64,000 nt of DNA from Balneolaceae bacterium. GTDB lineage: Bacteria > Bacteroidota > Rhodothermia > Balneolales > Balneolaceae. This document shows, piece after piece, positions 51,735-61,446 of this stretch. A program made the translations under genes and the position numbers. The stretch lies in NCBI GenBank assembly GCA_017640605.1, contig JAEPQH010000014.1, forward strand, positions 1 through 64,000, in the 5' to 3' direction. The first letter of the stretch is position 1; every line of letters starts with the position of its first letter. The notes beneath the pieces are model-generated. The model saw only the letters and a list, made by a program, of their open reading frames with translations, did not search any database and was not told where the DNA came from.

Positions 51735-54320
51735 CTAGTTTGCTGAACTTGATCGAATATTTGGACCGAAGAAAATGGAGTTAGCAAACAGCTTATTCGT
51801 TCCGTACCAGAAGGCTCGGAAGTTCGGGTTGTCGGTCATCGCGATTACTTTTCCACCGCCATATCGGCTTACAACTATGGCTGCGGTTCCGGCTAAAGTC
51901 TCAGCATTTTCGTCCGATACATACCCACTTGCAAGCGGATTATCTGCATAATACAAGGGAGTTGAATATGGGTTTTCACCCTTTTCCATAAAAATGGTGC
52001 TGTTTCTGAACACAGTGATGTCTTCATCATTGTAGCCATAACCGAGCGGGTGGGTCAGGTCTAATTTCGCATTAAAAATGGTACCACCAATCACTTGCGC
52101 TCCCTGATCTGCACCTTGTTTAATGTATGGTCGTGTTTCTACTTCTTCGTCCTCGTCTTCATCTTCATCCCGAACAAACTCAACATCGGCGAGGTCATTT
52201 CTGGCAGCCCATTGCACACCTTGTTTCATGGCTACAAGTACACCACCATCACGCACCCAATCTTTGATAGCGTCAACGGTTCCACTGGATAGGTTTCCGT
52301 ACCAGTATCCGGTCATAATCAACACCGTATATCGGCTTAAATCTGCGCCACCCAAATCACTTTGGTCCAAAATGGTTAGCGGCATATGATAGCGTTGATC
52401 TAGTAAGTGCCACATTTCGCCTACTTCGTACGAATTGGTTCCATCTCCACCAACTACGGCAACACTTGGCTTGGTTACATTCGAAAAGTTATTACTACCT
52501 AAATCTATTCCGCGGGTAGATAATCCGGTGTTTAATCCGTAAACCTTGATGTGATCTTCACTTGCAATCTGATTCATAATCCGATGCACTTCCATCTCAT
52601 CGTCTTGAATACCCATCGGCACAAGTATGGTACCATAATCGAAGTTTTTCTCACCTTGCCCGGTTACTCCAGAAAATTGAAGCGTTGCAACTTTAGCTTT
52701 GATGCCTGCATCCAACAAGCGGTATAGTGCTCTTGGCGCGTAATATTCGTCCCATTCGAAGGCATAAGCATATCTACTGCGGCCTCCAATAATTTGTCCG
52801 TTTTTAGGCATGGTTCCATCAAAGCGCTCACCCAATAAATCGTCATTGAACGAGCGATTACTTAATTCTGCAAAAGGAAGGTTGAACGCGTAGGGCATAG
52901 TCCAGGCAGAAACATCATAGAATAAACTATCAGTAAATGTATTACGGCGTTCGAATAATGCAGTTATCAATTTGTATTGCGGCTGATCGGTGGGCACTAC
53001 ATAGGCTTTCCCGGCTTCAAAACTTTCACCATCGAAGGATACGTTTTCAGCAAGTTCATACACTTCAATGCTATGTCGGTTAATCATCTCGGCCAGATGA
53101 AAGGTTCTTGCCTGATCAGCAGACTCACCAAACACATATGCTTTAATCGTTGATCTTGATGCTTCGCGTGCTGCCTCTTTATAGAATAATCGGTAGTGCT
53201 CCAGCAATTCTTCTCGTAAATCCACCGCTGCTTTTATCGTCGATTGGGTAGCCGTGAACTGATTCAGGATCGTAAATGGAAATTCCAGCACTCCATGGAT
53301 GGTTTCTTGTGCATGTCCGCGCGAACTTGCCTGCTCGAATAGAATACCGATACTACCTTGCACATCGGGATAAGTAGAGCCTTTCCCGTAATAGTAATCG
53401 TCAAAACTTTCTTTCGAATAATACAGCGATTGAATTTTATCCAATTCTTCGGCGTGATATTCTGCAATACTCGCTGTGAGTGCCTGATTTCGCTCTGGTG
53501 TCAATGGATGTGTTCTACTTGGAATACCCGGCTGGAAAAAGAAGGTAGAGTTAGAACCCATCTCGTGATGATCGGTTAAAATATTAGGCTTCCACTCTTG
53601 GAAACGAGCCACACGCCCTTCACTTTCAGGATGTTGAACCAGCATCCAATCGCGGTTTAAATCGAACCAATAATGGTTAGTACGACCTCTTGGCCAAACT
53701 TCGTTATACTCCCTGCTTTCAGGATCAGTAACTAAGGTGTTTAGGCTCTTATGCATATTTGCCCAGTGCGCAAAACGAGCAAGTCCGTCTGGGTTGATGC
53801 TCGGATCAACTAAAATCACGGCATTTTCAAGTACATTTTCGATCTCGTCTCCCTCAGCAGCTGCAAGGTGATACGCAGTTAATAGCGCAGAATTCGATCC
53901 GCTAGGCTCATTTCCGTGTACACTGTAGCTTAATTGAACCACAACGGGCATGTCGGAAACATCCAAATCATCGGAGGTTTCCGGATTACCAAGTGCTAAA
54001 TGATTTTGCCTGATTTCTTCTAAACGCGCATGGTTTTCCGGCGATGTGAACACCAACGACAATAGTTGCCGGTTTTCATACGTACGGCCGGTTTCAACAA
54101 TGGTAGCTCGGTCGGAAGCTTCGGCGATGGCATGCATGTATTGAACAAGCTGATCGTGACGTATATGCCATTCCCCAACTTCTTGATGTAACACATCGTG
54201 CGGTGTTGGGATGTCATCATTATAGGTAACTCCCTCCGGTAAATAATAATCGAGGGTAACTTGTGCCTGTGTTTGCACAAACATGAACAGAGCGAATATA
54301 AACGTGAAGTATGTTTTCAT
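51735..54320 (-). CDS. Secreted M14 zinc carboxypeptidase
   Basis: An 861-residue exported peptidase started at the ATG at 54320 (signal MKTYFTFIFALFMFVQTQA). The zinc motif H-x2-E is in YSVHGNEPSG (about residue 133), with the third ligand in LTDHHEMGSNS and catalytic Glu probably in GILFEQASSRG. The long C-terminal part (about 400-861) includes a gatase-like fold region (YTVLIMTGYWYGNLSSGTVDAIKDWVRDGGVLVAMKQG), as seen in large Bacteroidota M14 proteins. It probably trims peptides outside the cell. A clear terminator follows. Confidence 0.93.
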   Translation of the reverse strand: MKTYFTFIFALFMFVQTQAQVTLDYYLPEGVTYNDDIPTPHDVLHQEVGEWHIRHDQLVQYMHAIAEASDRATIVETGRTYENRQLLSLVFTSPENHARLEEIRQNHLALGNPETSDDLDVSDMPVVVQLSYSVHGNEPSGSNSALLTAYHLAAAEGDEIENVLENAVILVDPSINPDGLARFAHWANMHKSLNTLVTDPESREYNEVWPRGRTNHYWFDLNRDWMLVQHPESEGRVARFQEWKPNILTDHHEMGSNSTFFFQPGIPSRTHPLTPERNQALTASIAEYHAEELDKIQSLYYSKESFDDYYYGKGSTYPDVQGSIGILFEQASSRGHAQETIHGVLEFPFTILNQFTATQSTIKAAVDLREELLEHYRLFYKEAAREASRSTIKAYVFGESADQARTFHLAEMINRHSIEVYELAENVSFDGESFEAGKAYVVPTDQPQYKLITALFERRNTFTDSLFYDVSAWTMPYAFNLPFAELSNRSFNDDLLGERFDGTMPKNGQIIGGRSRYAYAFEWDEYYAPRALYRLLDAGIKAKVATLQFSGVTGQGEKNFDYGTILVPMGIQDDEMEVHRIMNQIASEDHIKVYGLNTGLSTRGIDLGSNNFSNVTKPSVAVVGGDGTNSYEVGEMWHLLDQRYHMPLTILDQSDLGGADLSRYTVLIMTGYWYGNLSSGTVDAIKDWVRDGGVLVAMKQGVQWAARNDLADVEFVRDEDEDEDEEVETRPYIKQGADQGAQVIGGTIFNAKLDLTHPLGYGYNDEDITVFRNSTIFMEKGENPYSTPLYYADNPLASGYVSDENAETLAGTAAIVVSRYGGGKVIAMTDNPNFRAFWYGTNKLFANSIFFGPNIRSSSAN

Positions 54321-54526
54321 AGATAGTGTTAATTGAATCCCTTTTAATAGCAAACCATTGTACCTGTTGCAATTGAAAAATGCTGAAAAAAGGATTACAG
54401 AATTTGCCGTTTTATCTACTTAAAACCTATTGACCGCAAAAGAGCTGTTTTTTGGATTGTGCACTTTGTGAGCCTTTTATCAGACACAATTAATTAATAC
54501 ACTCTTCAAAATTAAATGTTCGGAGT

Positions 54527-55792
54527 ATGGCAGACACAAAATCTAAAGCAGTTTCCACACTTAAATATGCCTTTGGGCCGGGGTTAATTCTGGCTGCGGC
54601 AGCTATTGGGGTTTCTCACCTCGTACAATCAACACGTGCGGGTGCGGAGTTTGGCTTTGCTCTTGTTTGGGCGGTAATTCTCGCTAATGTGAGTAAGTAT
54701 CCATTTCTCGAATTTGGTCCGCGCTACACCATTACAAAACGAGAAAGTATCATTCAGGGTTATCAGCGATTAGGTAAATGGGCGCTGTACACTTTTAGTG
54801 GCTTCACCATGCTTACTATGTGCGTGGTACAAGCAGCGGTAACTATTGTAACAGCAAGCTTGGCTGCAGAACTCACCGGTATTACACTCAATCCATTGTT
54901 ATGGAGCGCCATTATCCTGGCAATATGTATCGCAATTTTGGGTGGTGGACAATATTCTGCACTCGATAAAGCCATCAAAGTGATAATTGTGGTTCTTTCG
55001 ATTTCTACCTTAATCGCTGTGGTCGTGGCCTTTACCAATACGGGTGGCGCTGTACGTCCCGAACCGCCAACTATCTGGACTGTAGGCGGAGTTTCGTTTT
55101 TGATTGCCCTGATGGGATGGATGCCCATTTTAATTGATGCATCGGCATGGCATTCTCTTTGGATACTGGAGCGCATCAAACAAACCGGACACACTCCGAA
55201 ACTCAAAGAGTCTCTCACCGATTTTAATATCGGATACATTGGCGCTGCTGTACTAGCTCTTGGCTTTTTATCGCTGGGGGCGCTTATTTTATTTGGAACA
55301 GGACAGGATTTTGCGGTAAGTGGTTCGCAGTTTGCAACTACGCTTGTTAGCCTTTATACCGAAACGCTAGGTGACTGGGCCTATTGGATTATTATCGTTT
55401 GTGCTTTCACGGCTATGTTTAGTACTACATTAACTGTAACTGACGCCTATCCGCGCACCGTTTCTCATATTCTTAACCTGAATAAAGCCAAAGTAACGAC
55501 CACTCCTTTTGTAACTTCTTATAAAGGAACCCTCATCATAATTTCATTGATTTCACTTCTAGTTCTATTTTTAGCCGGCAGTAAGTTCATATTTATGGTC
55601 GACTTGGCTACTACTATGTCGTTTTTAGCAGGACCGATTTTCGCGTACATCAATTATAAACTCATTTTCTCAGAGCATTTCCCAGACGATCAGAAACCTG
55701 CAAAATGGCTGAAATTATTAAGCTGGTTTGGCATGTTATTTATAACAGGATTTGCGTTGACCTTTTTGTATTGGAAGTTCTTCGTAACTTAA
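54527..55792 (+). CDS. Nramp-fold divalent metal transporter-like protein
   Basis: A 421-residue protein with about 11 helices in the LeuT-like Nramp fold (FGPGLILAAAAIGVSHLVQSTRAGAEFGF at the start; MGWMPILIDASAWHSLW in TM6). The canonical Asp-Pro-Gly-Asn metal motif of TM1 is replaced by GVSHL, and the TM6 Met-Pro-His by Met-Pro-Ile. So it is one of the Nramp-related branch members that do not carry the classic Mn/Fe ligands; the substrate may differ, Mg being one known case in related proteins. First gene of a four-gene operon. Confidence 0.88.
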   Translation: MADTKSKAVSTLKYAFGPGLILAAAAIGVSHLVQSTRAGAEFGFALVWAVILANVSKYPFLEFGPRYTITKRESIIQGYQRLGKWALYTFSGFTMLTMCVVQAAVTIVTASLAAELTGITLNPLLWSAIILAICIAILGGGQYSALDKAIKVIIVVLSISTLIAVVVAFTNTGGAVRPEPPTIWTVGGVSFLIALMGWMPILIDASAWHSLWILERIKQTGHTPKLKESLTDFNIGYIGAAVLALGFLSLGALILFGTGQDFAVSGSQFATTLVSLYTETLGDWAYWIIIVCAFTAMFSTTLTVTDAYPRTVSHILNLNKAKVTTTPFVTSYKGTLIIISLISLLVLFLAGSKFIFMVDLATTMSFLAGPIFAYINYKLIFSEHFPDDQKPAKWLKLLSWFGMLFITGFALTFLYWKFFVT

Positions 55793-55811
55793 CGCCAACC
55801 AAATTTGACTC

Positions 55812-56468
55812 GTGAGAAAATATTTATTCCCCATAAGAGAGCCCTTTAATGCCTATACCCATTTGTTTGGAGCTCTTGTAGCATTAGCCGGAACTGTACT
55901 GTTGATTGTCGATTCCACGATCGATCCCATTTCTTATAAACTATCGTTTATCGTGTATGGTATTACGGTATTCCTAATGTTTGGCTCATCGGCGTTGTAT
56001 CATGCGGTGCAAGTTTCGGAACGCACGGAAGAAATTTTTCGGATGATTGATCACATAATGATCTATTTGGTGATTGCCGGTTCCTACACTCCAATTTGTG
56101 CTATCGCCCTAGACGGCGAATGGCGATTGGGAATGCTGATTGGAATATGGATTTTTGCAGTCGCAGGTGTACTAAAAAAGATTTTTTGGCTTAACGCGCC
56201 AAGATGGTTTTCAACCGGGTTATATTTGTTGATGGGATGGATTGCCGTGATCATTTTCCCCCAAATCTGGGGCGTGTTACCTAAGGGCTTTTCGTTTTGG
56301 ATCATTGTTGGTGGCTTATTCTATACCATTGGCGCCATTATTTACGGGTTAAAAAAACCCGATCCCGCTCCAAATTGGTTTGGTCATCATGGCATTTGGC
56401 ACTTGTTTGTGATAGGTGGAGCTTTTTCTCATTTCTGGGCAATATATAATTACTTACCCGGGTTCTAA
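55812..56468 (+). CDS. Hemolysin III family membrane protein
   Basis: A 218-residue protein with seven helices that begins at a GTG, 19 bp after the Nramp gene. PAQR/HlyIII motifs: REPFNAYTHLFGALVALAG, SSALYHAVQVSERTEEIFRMIDHIMIYLVIAGSYTPICAIAL and GHHGIWHLFVIGGAFSHFWAIY, with the Ser-His-Asp-His-His zinc-site residues intact. Homologues act as membrane hydrolases or stress proteins; true lysis is unlikely. Its stop overlaps the next start. Confidence 0.93.
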   Translation: MRKYLFPIREPFNAYTHLFGALVALAGTVLLIVDSTIDPISYKLSFIVYGITVFLMFGSSALYHAVQVSERTEEIFRMIDHIMIYLVIAGSYTPICAIALDGEWRLGMLIGIWIFAVAGVLKKIFWLNAPRWFSTGLYLLMGWIAVIIFPQIWGVLPKGFSFWIIVGGLFYTIGAIIYGLKKPDPAPNWFGHHGIWHLFVIGGAFSHFWAIYNYLPGF

Positions 56469-59380
56469 TGCCATTTATGATTAAGTTTTATCTCGTTCTT
56501 TTTGTTTTTCTCGTTGGGTCTATTTCTACTCAGGCACAAAATCAGCTGTATTTTACACAACATCGCCCGGCAGGCTTAGATTGGCAAGAGCTGAAAAGTC
56601 CGCATTTCAGAATTATTTTTGCAAACGGACAAGAAGACATTGCCAGAAAATCCGCACGTATACTTGAAAGTCAGTATGCCCAATCATTTGCATTAACCGG
56701 CGGTGAACTTAAGAATTTTCCGGTTGTGCTGGTTCCATATAATGACCTCACCAATGGATTTGTATCAACGGTTAACTTTCGATCAGAAGTGGATTTATCA
56801 CCCTTCAAAGGGAAAAGTTTAAACCCACAATCCGGCTTATGGCTCGAAAATGTACTCCCTCACGAGTTGATTCATGCAAATCATGCCAATGTTACCAACA
56901 ACTTCTCTGTTGCCCGAGCATTTGGTTTACTTTCGCCCGACATTAGGCGCTCTTTCAACATGTTTCCACCACTTGGTGTGCACGAAGGTTTGGCAGTATA
57001 TCATGAATCAGAGCATGGACTTCGCCCCAATTCCGGCCGGGCTAACTACACCTATTTTACCAATCAGTTTAACGCGAATTTGAATGGTCCTGATACTTGG
57101 AGTATGGGGCAAAACCTCATCATCACAGATTACACCCTGCCCAATAACCGGCATTACGTAGGTGGTTCAGCCTTTACCGAATGGTTGCATCAATCGTATG
57201 GAGATGATGTTTCGAAAAGAGCAATTGCCGTACATCAAAATGTGTTTTTTCTTGGCTATGGCTATGCCTTAAAACAGGTAACCGGTAAATGGCCGGGTGA
57301 ACTTTATAACGAATATATAGCAGAAAAGAAGGCACAAGAAGAACGCCGGTTAGACCGGGTCGACCATGATCCCACTTCGTTTAATTTTATCGGTTCAGCC
57401 TACGATGGTGTTCGACAAAGCGCACCCATCTGGATTTCGGATAACGAAATTTTGTACCACTCTCGGCAATACAATGCGGCATCTGCATTCTATACGTACA
57501 ACACCGAGACCAATAGGCATACTAAGGTGAGTGAGCATTTTGTGGTATCCGACTTTTATTTTGATTTTGATCCGTCCACTCAGCAACTCATTTTATCGGA
57601 ATATTTCGCGCAGAATAGAATTTTTAGTAGTTACCAAGCCGACTTAGTGCGCTTAAACGTGAGAACAGGTACTAACTTCAGGCTCTCCAATAATGCCCGG
57701 TTATATTCACCGGCACGAACTAATGAATCGTTATTTGCACTTCAACCCAATGGCGACATTGCCTCAATTGTTGCGTTAGAGGGAGATAAAATCACTGTAA
57801 AAAAAGAGTTCACAAACCGACATCCGGTAGCGCTTAAAGCGGCAAAAGATGATAGCGGTAAACTTGCGGTATTAATTAATCAACGTGGAGTTCAGGCCCT
57901 TTGGATAACTACCGAAGCTAATCTCGCAACCGATTTGGATCAAAATCCTCAGCTTGCTTTTCGAGCTGGCTCTATCCATGATCCTCAATGGCATCCCACC
58001 GAAAATAAACTCCTTTTTACCGTAGACGCCTACCCGGCGATGAATGTTTATGAGTATGATTTAGACAGTGGTGAAGTTCTACAACTCACCAATTATCCTT
58101 ATAACGCTTTTGAGGCATCCTATTCTCCTGATGGAAATACCATTGCTCTTGTGATACAACTATTGGAAGAGCAGCAAGTAATTTTGCTGGATCAAAAAGA
58201 TTTTTTGAATGAACCCGTAGATCCGGCTTTACTTTTAGTGGGAGAAGAACTTGATGAAGCACTAAACGCGCCTGTTTTAGGAGATGAACTAACCGCAGAA
58301 AGTGAACTTTGGGAGGTGAACTCGTACGGTAGCGACTTCAGTTGGTTAAAACCAAGAGCCTTATTGCCGGTAGTGAAAAATAAAAGCGGCGTAAATGAGT
58401 GGGGCGCTCAATTAACCAGTACCGATGTGCTGCAGAGCCAAATGTACAATATCGAGGTTACTCTATTACAAGATCAGGCTTGGTACAATGTTGCTTATAC
58501 CAACAAAACTTTTTTCCCCGGAATAAGTGTATTTGCGTTTCGGGAGCCCTCGTATTTTGCAACTCGGTTCCAACTGGATAACGAAGTGCTTACCGAAACT
58601 TTTTTAGTTGAAGACGTTGGCGCAGGTATTTCAACTACCCTCGAGTATTATTTCGATGATGTTGAACGATATTCTTCGTTCTATTTTCGTCCCCGGTTTA
58701 CGGTGAGTAACTCCAGATACTATCAGCTAAATAATAATCCTGCAACATCGCGGATTCTTGAAAATAAAATTGGAGGTTTTGGCCAATTTAACATTCGTTT
58801 ATTACAACGCTCCAGAGATATTCAGCCCGCTTCGGGTGTTCAATTGTTTGCCCAGATTGAACAATCGTTAAACACCAACACCATTGCATTTAAAACCGAT
58901 CAATTTGAAACATTGCCCGAAGTGTTGGATAAGCGAAATGCTTTTTATTACGGATTAAACGCCTATTGGGCACCTCTCAAAAAAACAAACCAATCGTTAC
59001 TAGTATCTGCACAATTCCTGAACCAATCCGATCGGAGATTATTTAGTAACAACACCATCATTCCGATGGGTTTTACGAATAACGATTTCGATTTTTCCAG
59101 CTCCATCGGGCGATTCAGTACCCGATACACCGTTCCTTTGGCTTACCCAGATAATGGCGGACTTCTAATCCCGTTTTATGTAAGCGCTGTGTACATGAGT
59201 TTCTTTACGCATACTTTGGCTGATTACGAACAAGCCGAGCCTTTAGCGAGCTCTTCTTCCATAATTGGGGCAGGACTTCATCTTCGATATAAAATTAGTA
59301 ACTTATCGCTAGATTTTGGAATTGGTTTTGCTCTTGATCCTGTTGCGGGTACAACCAATGTAATTTTTGGCACATTTTAA
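56468..59380 (+). CDS. Large exported protein: gluzincin-like peptidase, propeller and probable outer-membrane barrel
   Basis: A 970-residue protein with a signal peptide ending QAQ. Residues about 35-280 hold a peptidase-MA-like domain: HELIH at 132-136 and EGLAVYHESE downstream with the third ligand. Then TolB/WD40-type repeats (about 290-590: DPQWHPTENKLLFTVD, EASYSPDGNTIALVIQ). The last 350 residues have alternating strands ending GAGLHLRYKISNLSLDFGIGFALDPVAGTTNVIFGTF, with a C-terminal Phe as in outer-membrane barrels. It may be a surface or outer-membrane peptidase. The start overlaps the HlyIII stop (TAATG). Confidence 0.85.
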   Translation: MPFMIKFYLVLFVFLVGSISTQAQNQLYFTQHRPAGLDWQELKSPHFRIIFANGQEDIARKSARILESQYAQSFALTGGELKNFPVVLVPYNDLTNGFVSTVNFRSEVDLSPFKGKSLNPQSGLWLENVLPHELIHANHANVTNNFSVARAFGLLSPDIRRSFNMFPPLGVHEGLAVYHESEHGLRPNSGRANYTYFTNQFNANLNGPDTWSMGQNLIITDYTLPNNRHYVGGSAFTEWLHQSYGDDVSKRAIAVHQNVFFLGYGYALKQVTGKWPGELYNEYIAEKKAQEERRLDRVDHDPTSFNFIGSAYDGVRQSAPIWISDNEILYHSRQYNAASAFYTYNTETNRHTKVSEHFVVSDFYFDFDPSTQQLILSEYFAQNRIFSSYQADLVRLNVRTGTNFRLSNNARLYSPARTNESLFALQPNGDIASIVALEGDKITVKKEFTNRHPVALKAAKDDSGKLAVLINQRGVQALWITTEANLATDLDQNPQLAFRAGSIHDPQWHPTENKLLFTVDAYPAMNVYEYDLDSGEVLQLTNYPYNAFEASYSPDGNTIALVIQLLEEQQVILLDQKDFLNEPVDPALLLVGEELDEALNAPVLGDELTAESELWEVNSYGSDFSWLKPRALLPVVKNKSGVNEWGAQLTSTDVLQSQMYNIEVTLLQDQAWYNVAYTNKTFFPGISVFAFREPSYFATRFQLDNEVLTETFLVEDVGAGISTTLEYYFDDVERYSSFYFRPRFTVSNSRYYQLNNNPATSRILENKIGGFGQFNIRLLQRSRDIQPASGVQLFAQIEQSLNTNTIAFKTDQFETLPEVLDKRNAFYYGLNAYWAPLKKTNQSLLVSAQFLNQSDRRLFSNNTIIPMGFTNNDFDFSSSIGRFSTRYTVPLAYPDNGGLLIPFYVSAVYMSFFTHTLADYEQAEPLASSSSIIGAGLHLRYKISNLSLDFGIGFALDPVAGTTNVIFGTF

Positions 59381-59385
59381 GTTTT

Positions 59386-59946
59386 ATGAGATCGGTTAGT
59401 GTAGGTCTGATTATTTTTTTATGTATTTCGTTAGCCGCTTGTGGCTCGCAAAAAAATCAGGATTCTGAGTTTGAATCCGTAGCAAACAGAAAAAGTCCTA
59501 TATCAATAAGCAGTGTTAAACACGAAGGCACCTATATAAAAGTGGTATATGGGCAACCCTATCGCAAAGGGCGTACTATCTTTGGTGAATGGGAGCCTTA
59601 TGGTGAAGTTTGGAGAACCGGTGCAAACGAAGCTACCGAAATTACGTTCACTCGCCCGGTTTTAATGGCTGATAATGTAATTGATGCCGGAACTTATAGT
59701 TTATTTACCATCCCAAATGAAAATACATGGACAATTATTTTAAACTCTGAGTTGGGACAATGGGGAGCTTTTGAATACGATGAACGAAGGGATTATGTAC
59801 GATTTGATGTACCCGTGATTAACCTAGAAACTCCCATAGAGGCATTCACTATTGCGTTCAGCGAGGTACAGAATTCTTTAACTACTTTAAGCCTAGCTTG
59901 GGATGTAGTTCGAGTAGATATTCCCATCCGGTTTTACGGAGAGTAA
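59386..59946 (+). CDS. DUF2911 lipoprotein
   Basis: A 186-residue lipoprotein (lipobox LAAC). The DUF2911 signature is plain: VVYGQPYRKGRTIFGEWEPYGEVWRTGANEATEITF, then AGTYSLFTIPNENTWTIILNSELGQWGAFEYD and VRFDVPV. Common in Bacteroidota, function unknown. It begins 5 bp after the large peptidase gene, closing the operon. Confidence 0.93.
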   Translation: MRSVSVGLIIFLCISLAACGSQKNQDSEFESVANRKSPISISSVKHEGTYIKVVYGQPYRKGRTIFGEWEPYGEVWRTGANEATEITFTRPVLMADNVIDAGTYSLFTIPNENTWTIILNSELGQWGAFEYDERRDYVRFDVPVINLETPIEAFTIAFSEVQNSLTTLSLAWDVVRVDIPIRFYGE

Positions 59947-59958
59947 ACTAAATCAAGC

Positions 59959-60306
59959 TTAGTTTTTGGATACAAGGTCCAGCAACTCTTGGGGCACGTC
60001 AATGTCCATGCGTAAAACTTGAGAAGCATGCGTTTTACCTTGAGCATCTAATTTTAACGATACTGTGCCACCACCACCTAAGCTCTCATTCAAAATAAAA
60101 TTTAACGCCCCGATGTTAGGTAGCTCGTAACGCTCTACATCGCCTTTGCACACATACCTCATGTGTTCTTTTACTACGTCGGAGGTAAGTGTTTCTTTTA
60201 AGAATGGATAAATATCGGGGTGACGTGCAATGATTCCTACATTACTTCCATTTCCTTTGTCGCCGCTGCGACCATGTGCAATCTCAATAAGTTTTACTAC
60301 CGGCAT
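59959..60306 (-). CDS. Stand-alone AtuA C-terminal-like protein
   Basis: A 115-residue soluble protein matching the C-terminal ferredoxin-like part of AtuA/DUF1446 proteins: EIAHGRSGDKGNGSNVGIIARHPDIYPFL, then GDVERYELPNIGALNFILNESLGGGGTVSLKLDAQGKTHA. In AtuA-type proteins this piece is fused to a large N-terminal domain; here it is alone. The partner gene is not in the window. Convergent with the DUF2911 gene. Confidence 0.85.
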   Translation of the reverse strand: MPVVKLIEIAHGRSGDKGNGSNVGIIARHPDIYPFLKETLTSDVVKEHMRYVCKGDVERYELPNIGALNFILNESLGGGGTVSLKLDAQGKTHASQVLRMDIDVPQELLDLVSKN

Positions 60307-60356
60307 ACTTCTTTATTTTTTTGATGAAACTACAAAAGAGCCAGCCTTAATTCGAC

Positions 60357-60704
60357 TTATTCTTCAATTTCGATGTTAAAGATTTCACTCACTTCTTCAT
60401 CCCAATAAAAAACCACGATGGTCCCATGTTCGTTGTTCGAAAATATCTCAGATAAAGAAATTGCTGTCAAAGCATCTGATTGAATTTTGTTTTCATCGCT
60501 TACGATGGGTGCCCAAAAAATATAAGGCAGGCTCGCTTTATCTACCGCAAAGTAATACACATCGAAGGCCTGATTATTTTTAATGATCAATTGTTCATCT
60601 TTTACGATTGCCTCCACCGCATCGCCGGATTGTTCATTATCAAAAACCGAACATCCGTTAATCAAAAATAGTGAGATCAAACATGCAGATATCTTTTTCA
60701 TCAT
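60357..60704 (-). CDS. Small lipoprotein, paralogue B
   Basis: A 115-residue lipoprotein (lipobox INGC). It shares AxxxIVKxxxLIIKNNQAFDVYYFAVD-type sequence with the neighbouring gene, and both end in a GTIVVFYW / KTAIAYFW strand. The fold is probably a small beta sandwich. The ATG overlaps the stop of the upstream paralogue (ATGA). Function unknown. Confidence 0.7.
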   Translation of the reverse strand: MMKKISACLISLFLINGCSVFDNEQSGDAVEAIVKDEQLIIKNNQAFDVYYFAVDKASLPYIFWAPIVSDENKIQSDALTAISLSEIFSNNEHGTIVVFYWDEEVSEIFNIEIEE

Positions 60705-61060
60705 AACTCCGGATGCTCATCAATAATTAGTGTGTTCCAGTACTCTCTGCCATTCCAAAAATAAGCTATGGCTGTTTTCCCTTGGGTGTAACCAACAATA
60801 ATATCGGCAGGAAATTTTCGAAAACTACCTGCTTTCACTCGGTTGGCATCGCTTTCAACAGGTATCCAATCGATTACGTACGATGTTTCCTGATCAACGG
60901 CGAAAAAGTATATATCGAACGGCAAGTTGTTTTTAATGATAAACGTATCGTTCTGTATGATGGCAGATAGAGCCTCTTCATTATTTTCGTTATTAAAAAT
61001 AGACTCACAAGCAGATGTGATACTAATTAGTAAAATGGATAAGAGTATTGAAGTGCGCAT
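60701..61060 (-). CDS. Small lipoprotein, paralogue A
   Basis: A 119-residue lipoprotein from the ATG at 61060 (TTG just before); lipobox TSAC. Shared with the next gene: NEEALSAIIQNDTFIIKNNLPFDIYFFAVDQE and WIPVESDANRVKAGS. A coupled tandem duplicate pair of unknown function. Confidence 0.7.
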   Translation of the reverse strand: MRTSILLSILLISITSACESIFNNENNEEALSAIIQNDTFIIKNNLPFDIYFFAVDQETSYVIDWIPVESDANRVKAGSFRKFPADIIVGYTQGKTAIAYFWNGREYWNTLIIDEHPEL

Positions 61061-61132
61061 CAAAGTTTAAAATTTTGCCTGTACTAAGGTATATAATTAA
61101 AACCTATCTTCATTCACATTTTGATGTGACCT

Positions 61133-61369
61133 ATGTACGATTCTTCATTTCTCATTCATTTAGTACAAGCCCGAATGCCCTTTGGAAAATATGAAGGGCG
61201 TTACATAACCGATCTGCCCGTGCATTATTTAGAGTGGTTTAGTCGAGAGGGATTTCCTAATGGTCAACTCGGGCAGTACTTATCTACCATGTATGAAATA
61301 AAAATCAACGGAATTGATGAAGTACTGGAGCCCATAAAGAAAGAGTTTAGGAGAAAACGGTGTCCGTGA
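61133..61369 (+). CDS. DUF3820 family small protein
   Basis: A 78-residue protein with the DUF3820 core MPFGKYEGRYITDLPVHYLEWFSREGFPNGQLGQYLSTMYEIKING. This block also occurs in exonuclease-related proteins and is thought to bind nucleic acid or protein; its function alone is unknown. It starts 72 bp from the divergent lipoprotein pair. Confidence 0.85.
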   Translation: MYDSSFLIHLVQARMPFGKYEGRYITDLPVHYLEWFSREGFPNGQLGQYLSTMYEIKINGIDEVLEPIKKEFRRKRCP

Positions 61370-61446
61370 AAAAAATTTCTTACACTGTGTAACATATTTT
61401 TTACATCACGTAAAGCCTGCCTGACATCAAACTAAACGGAGAACAC

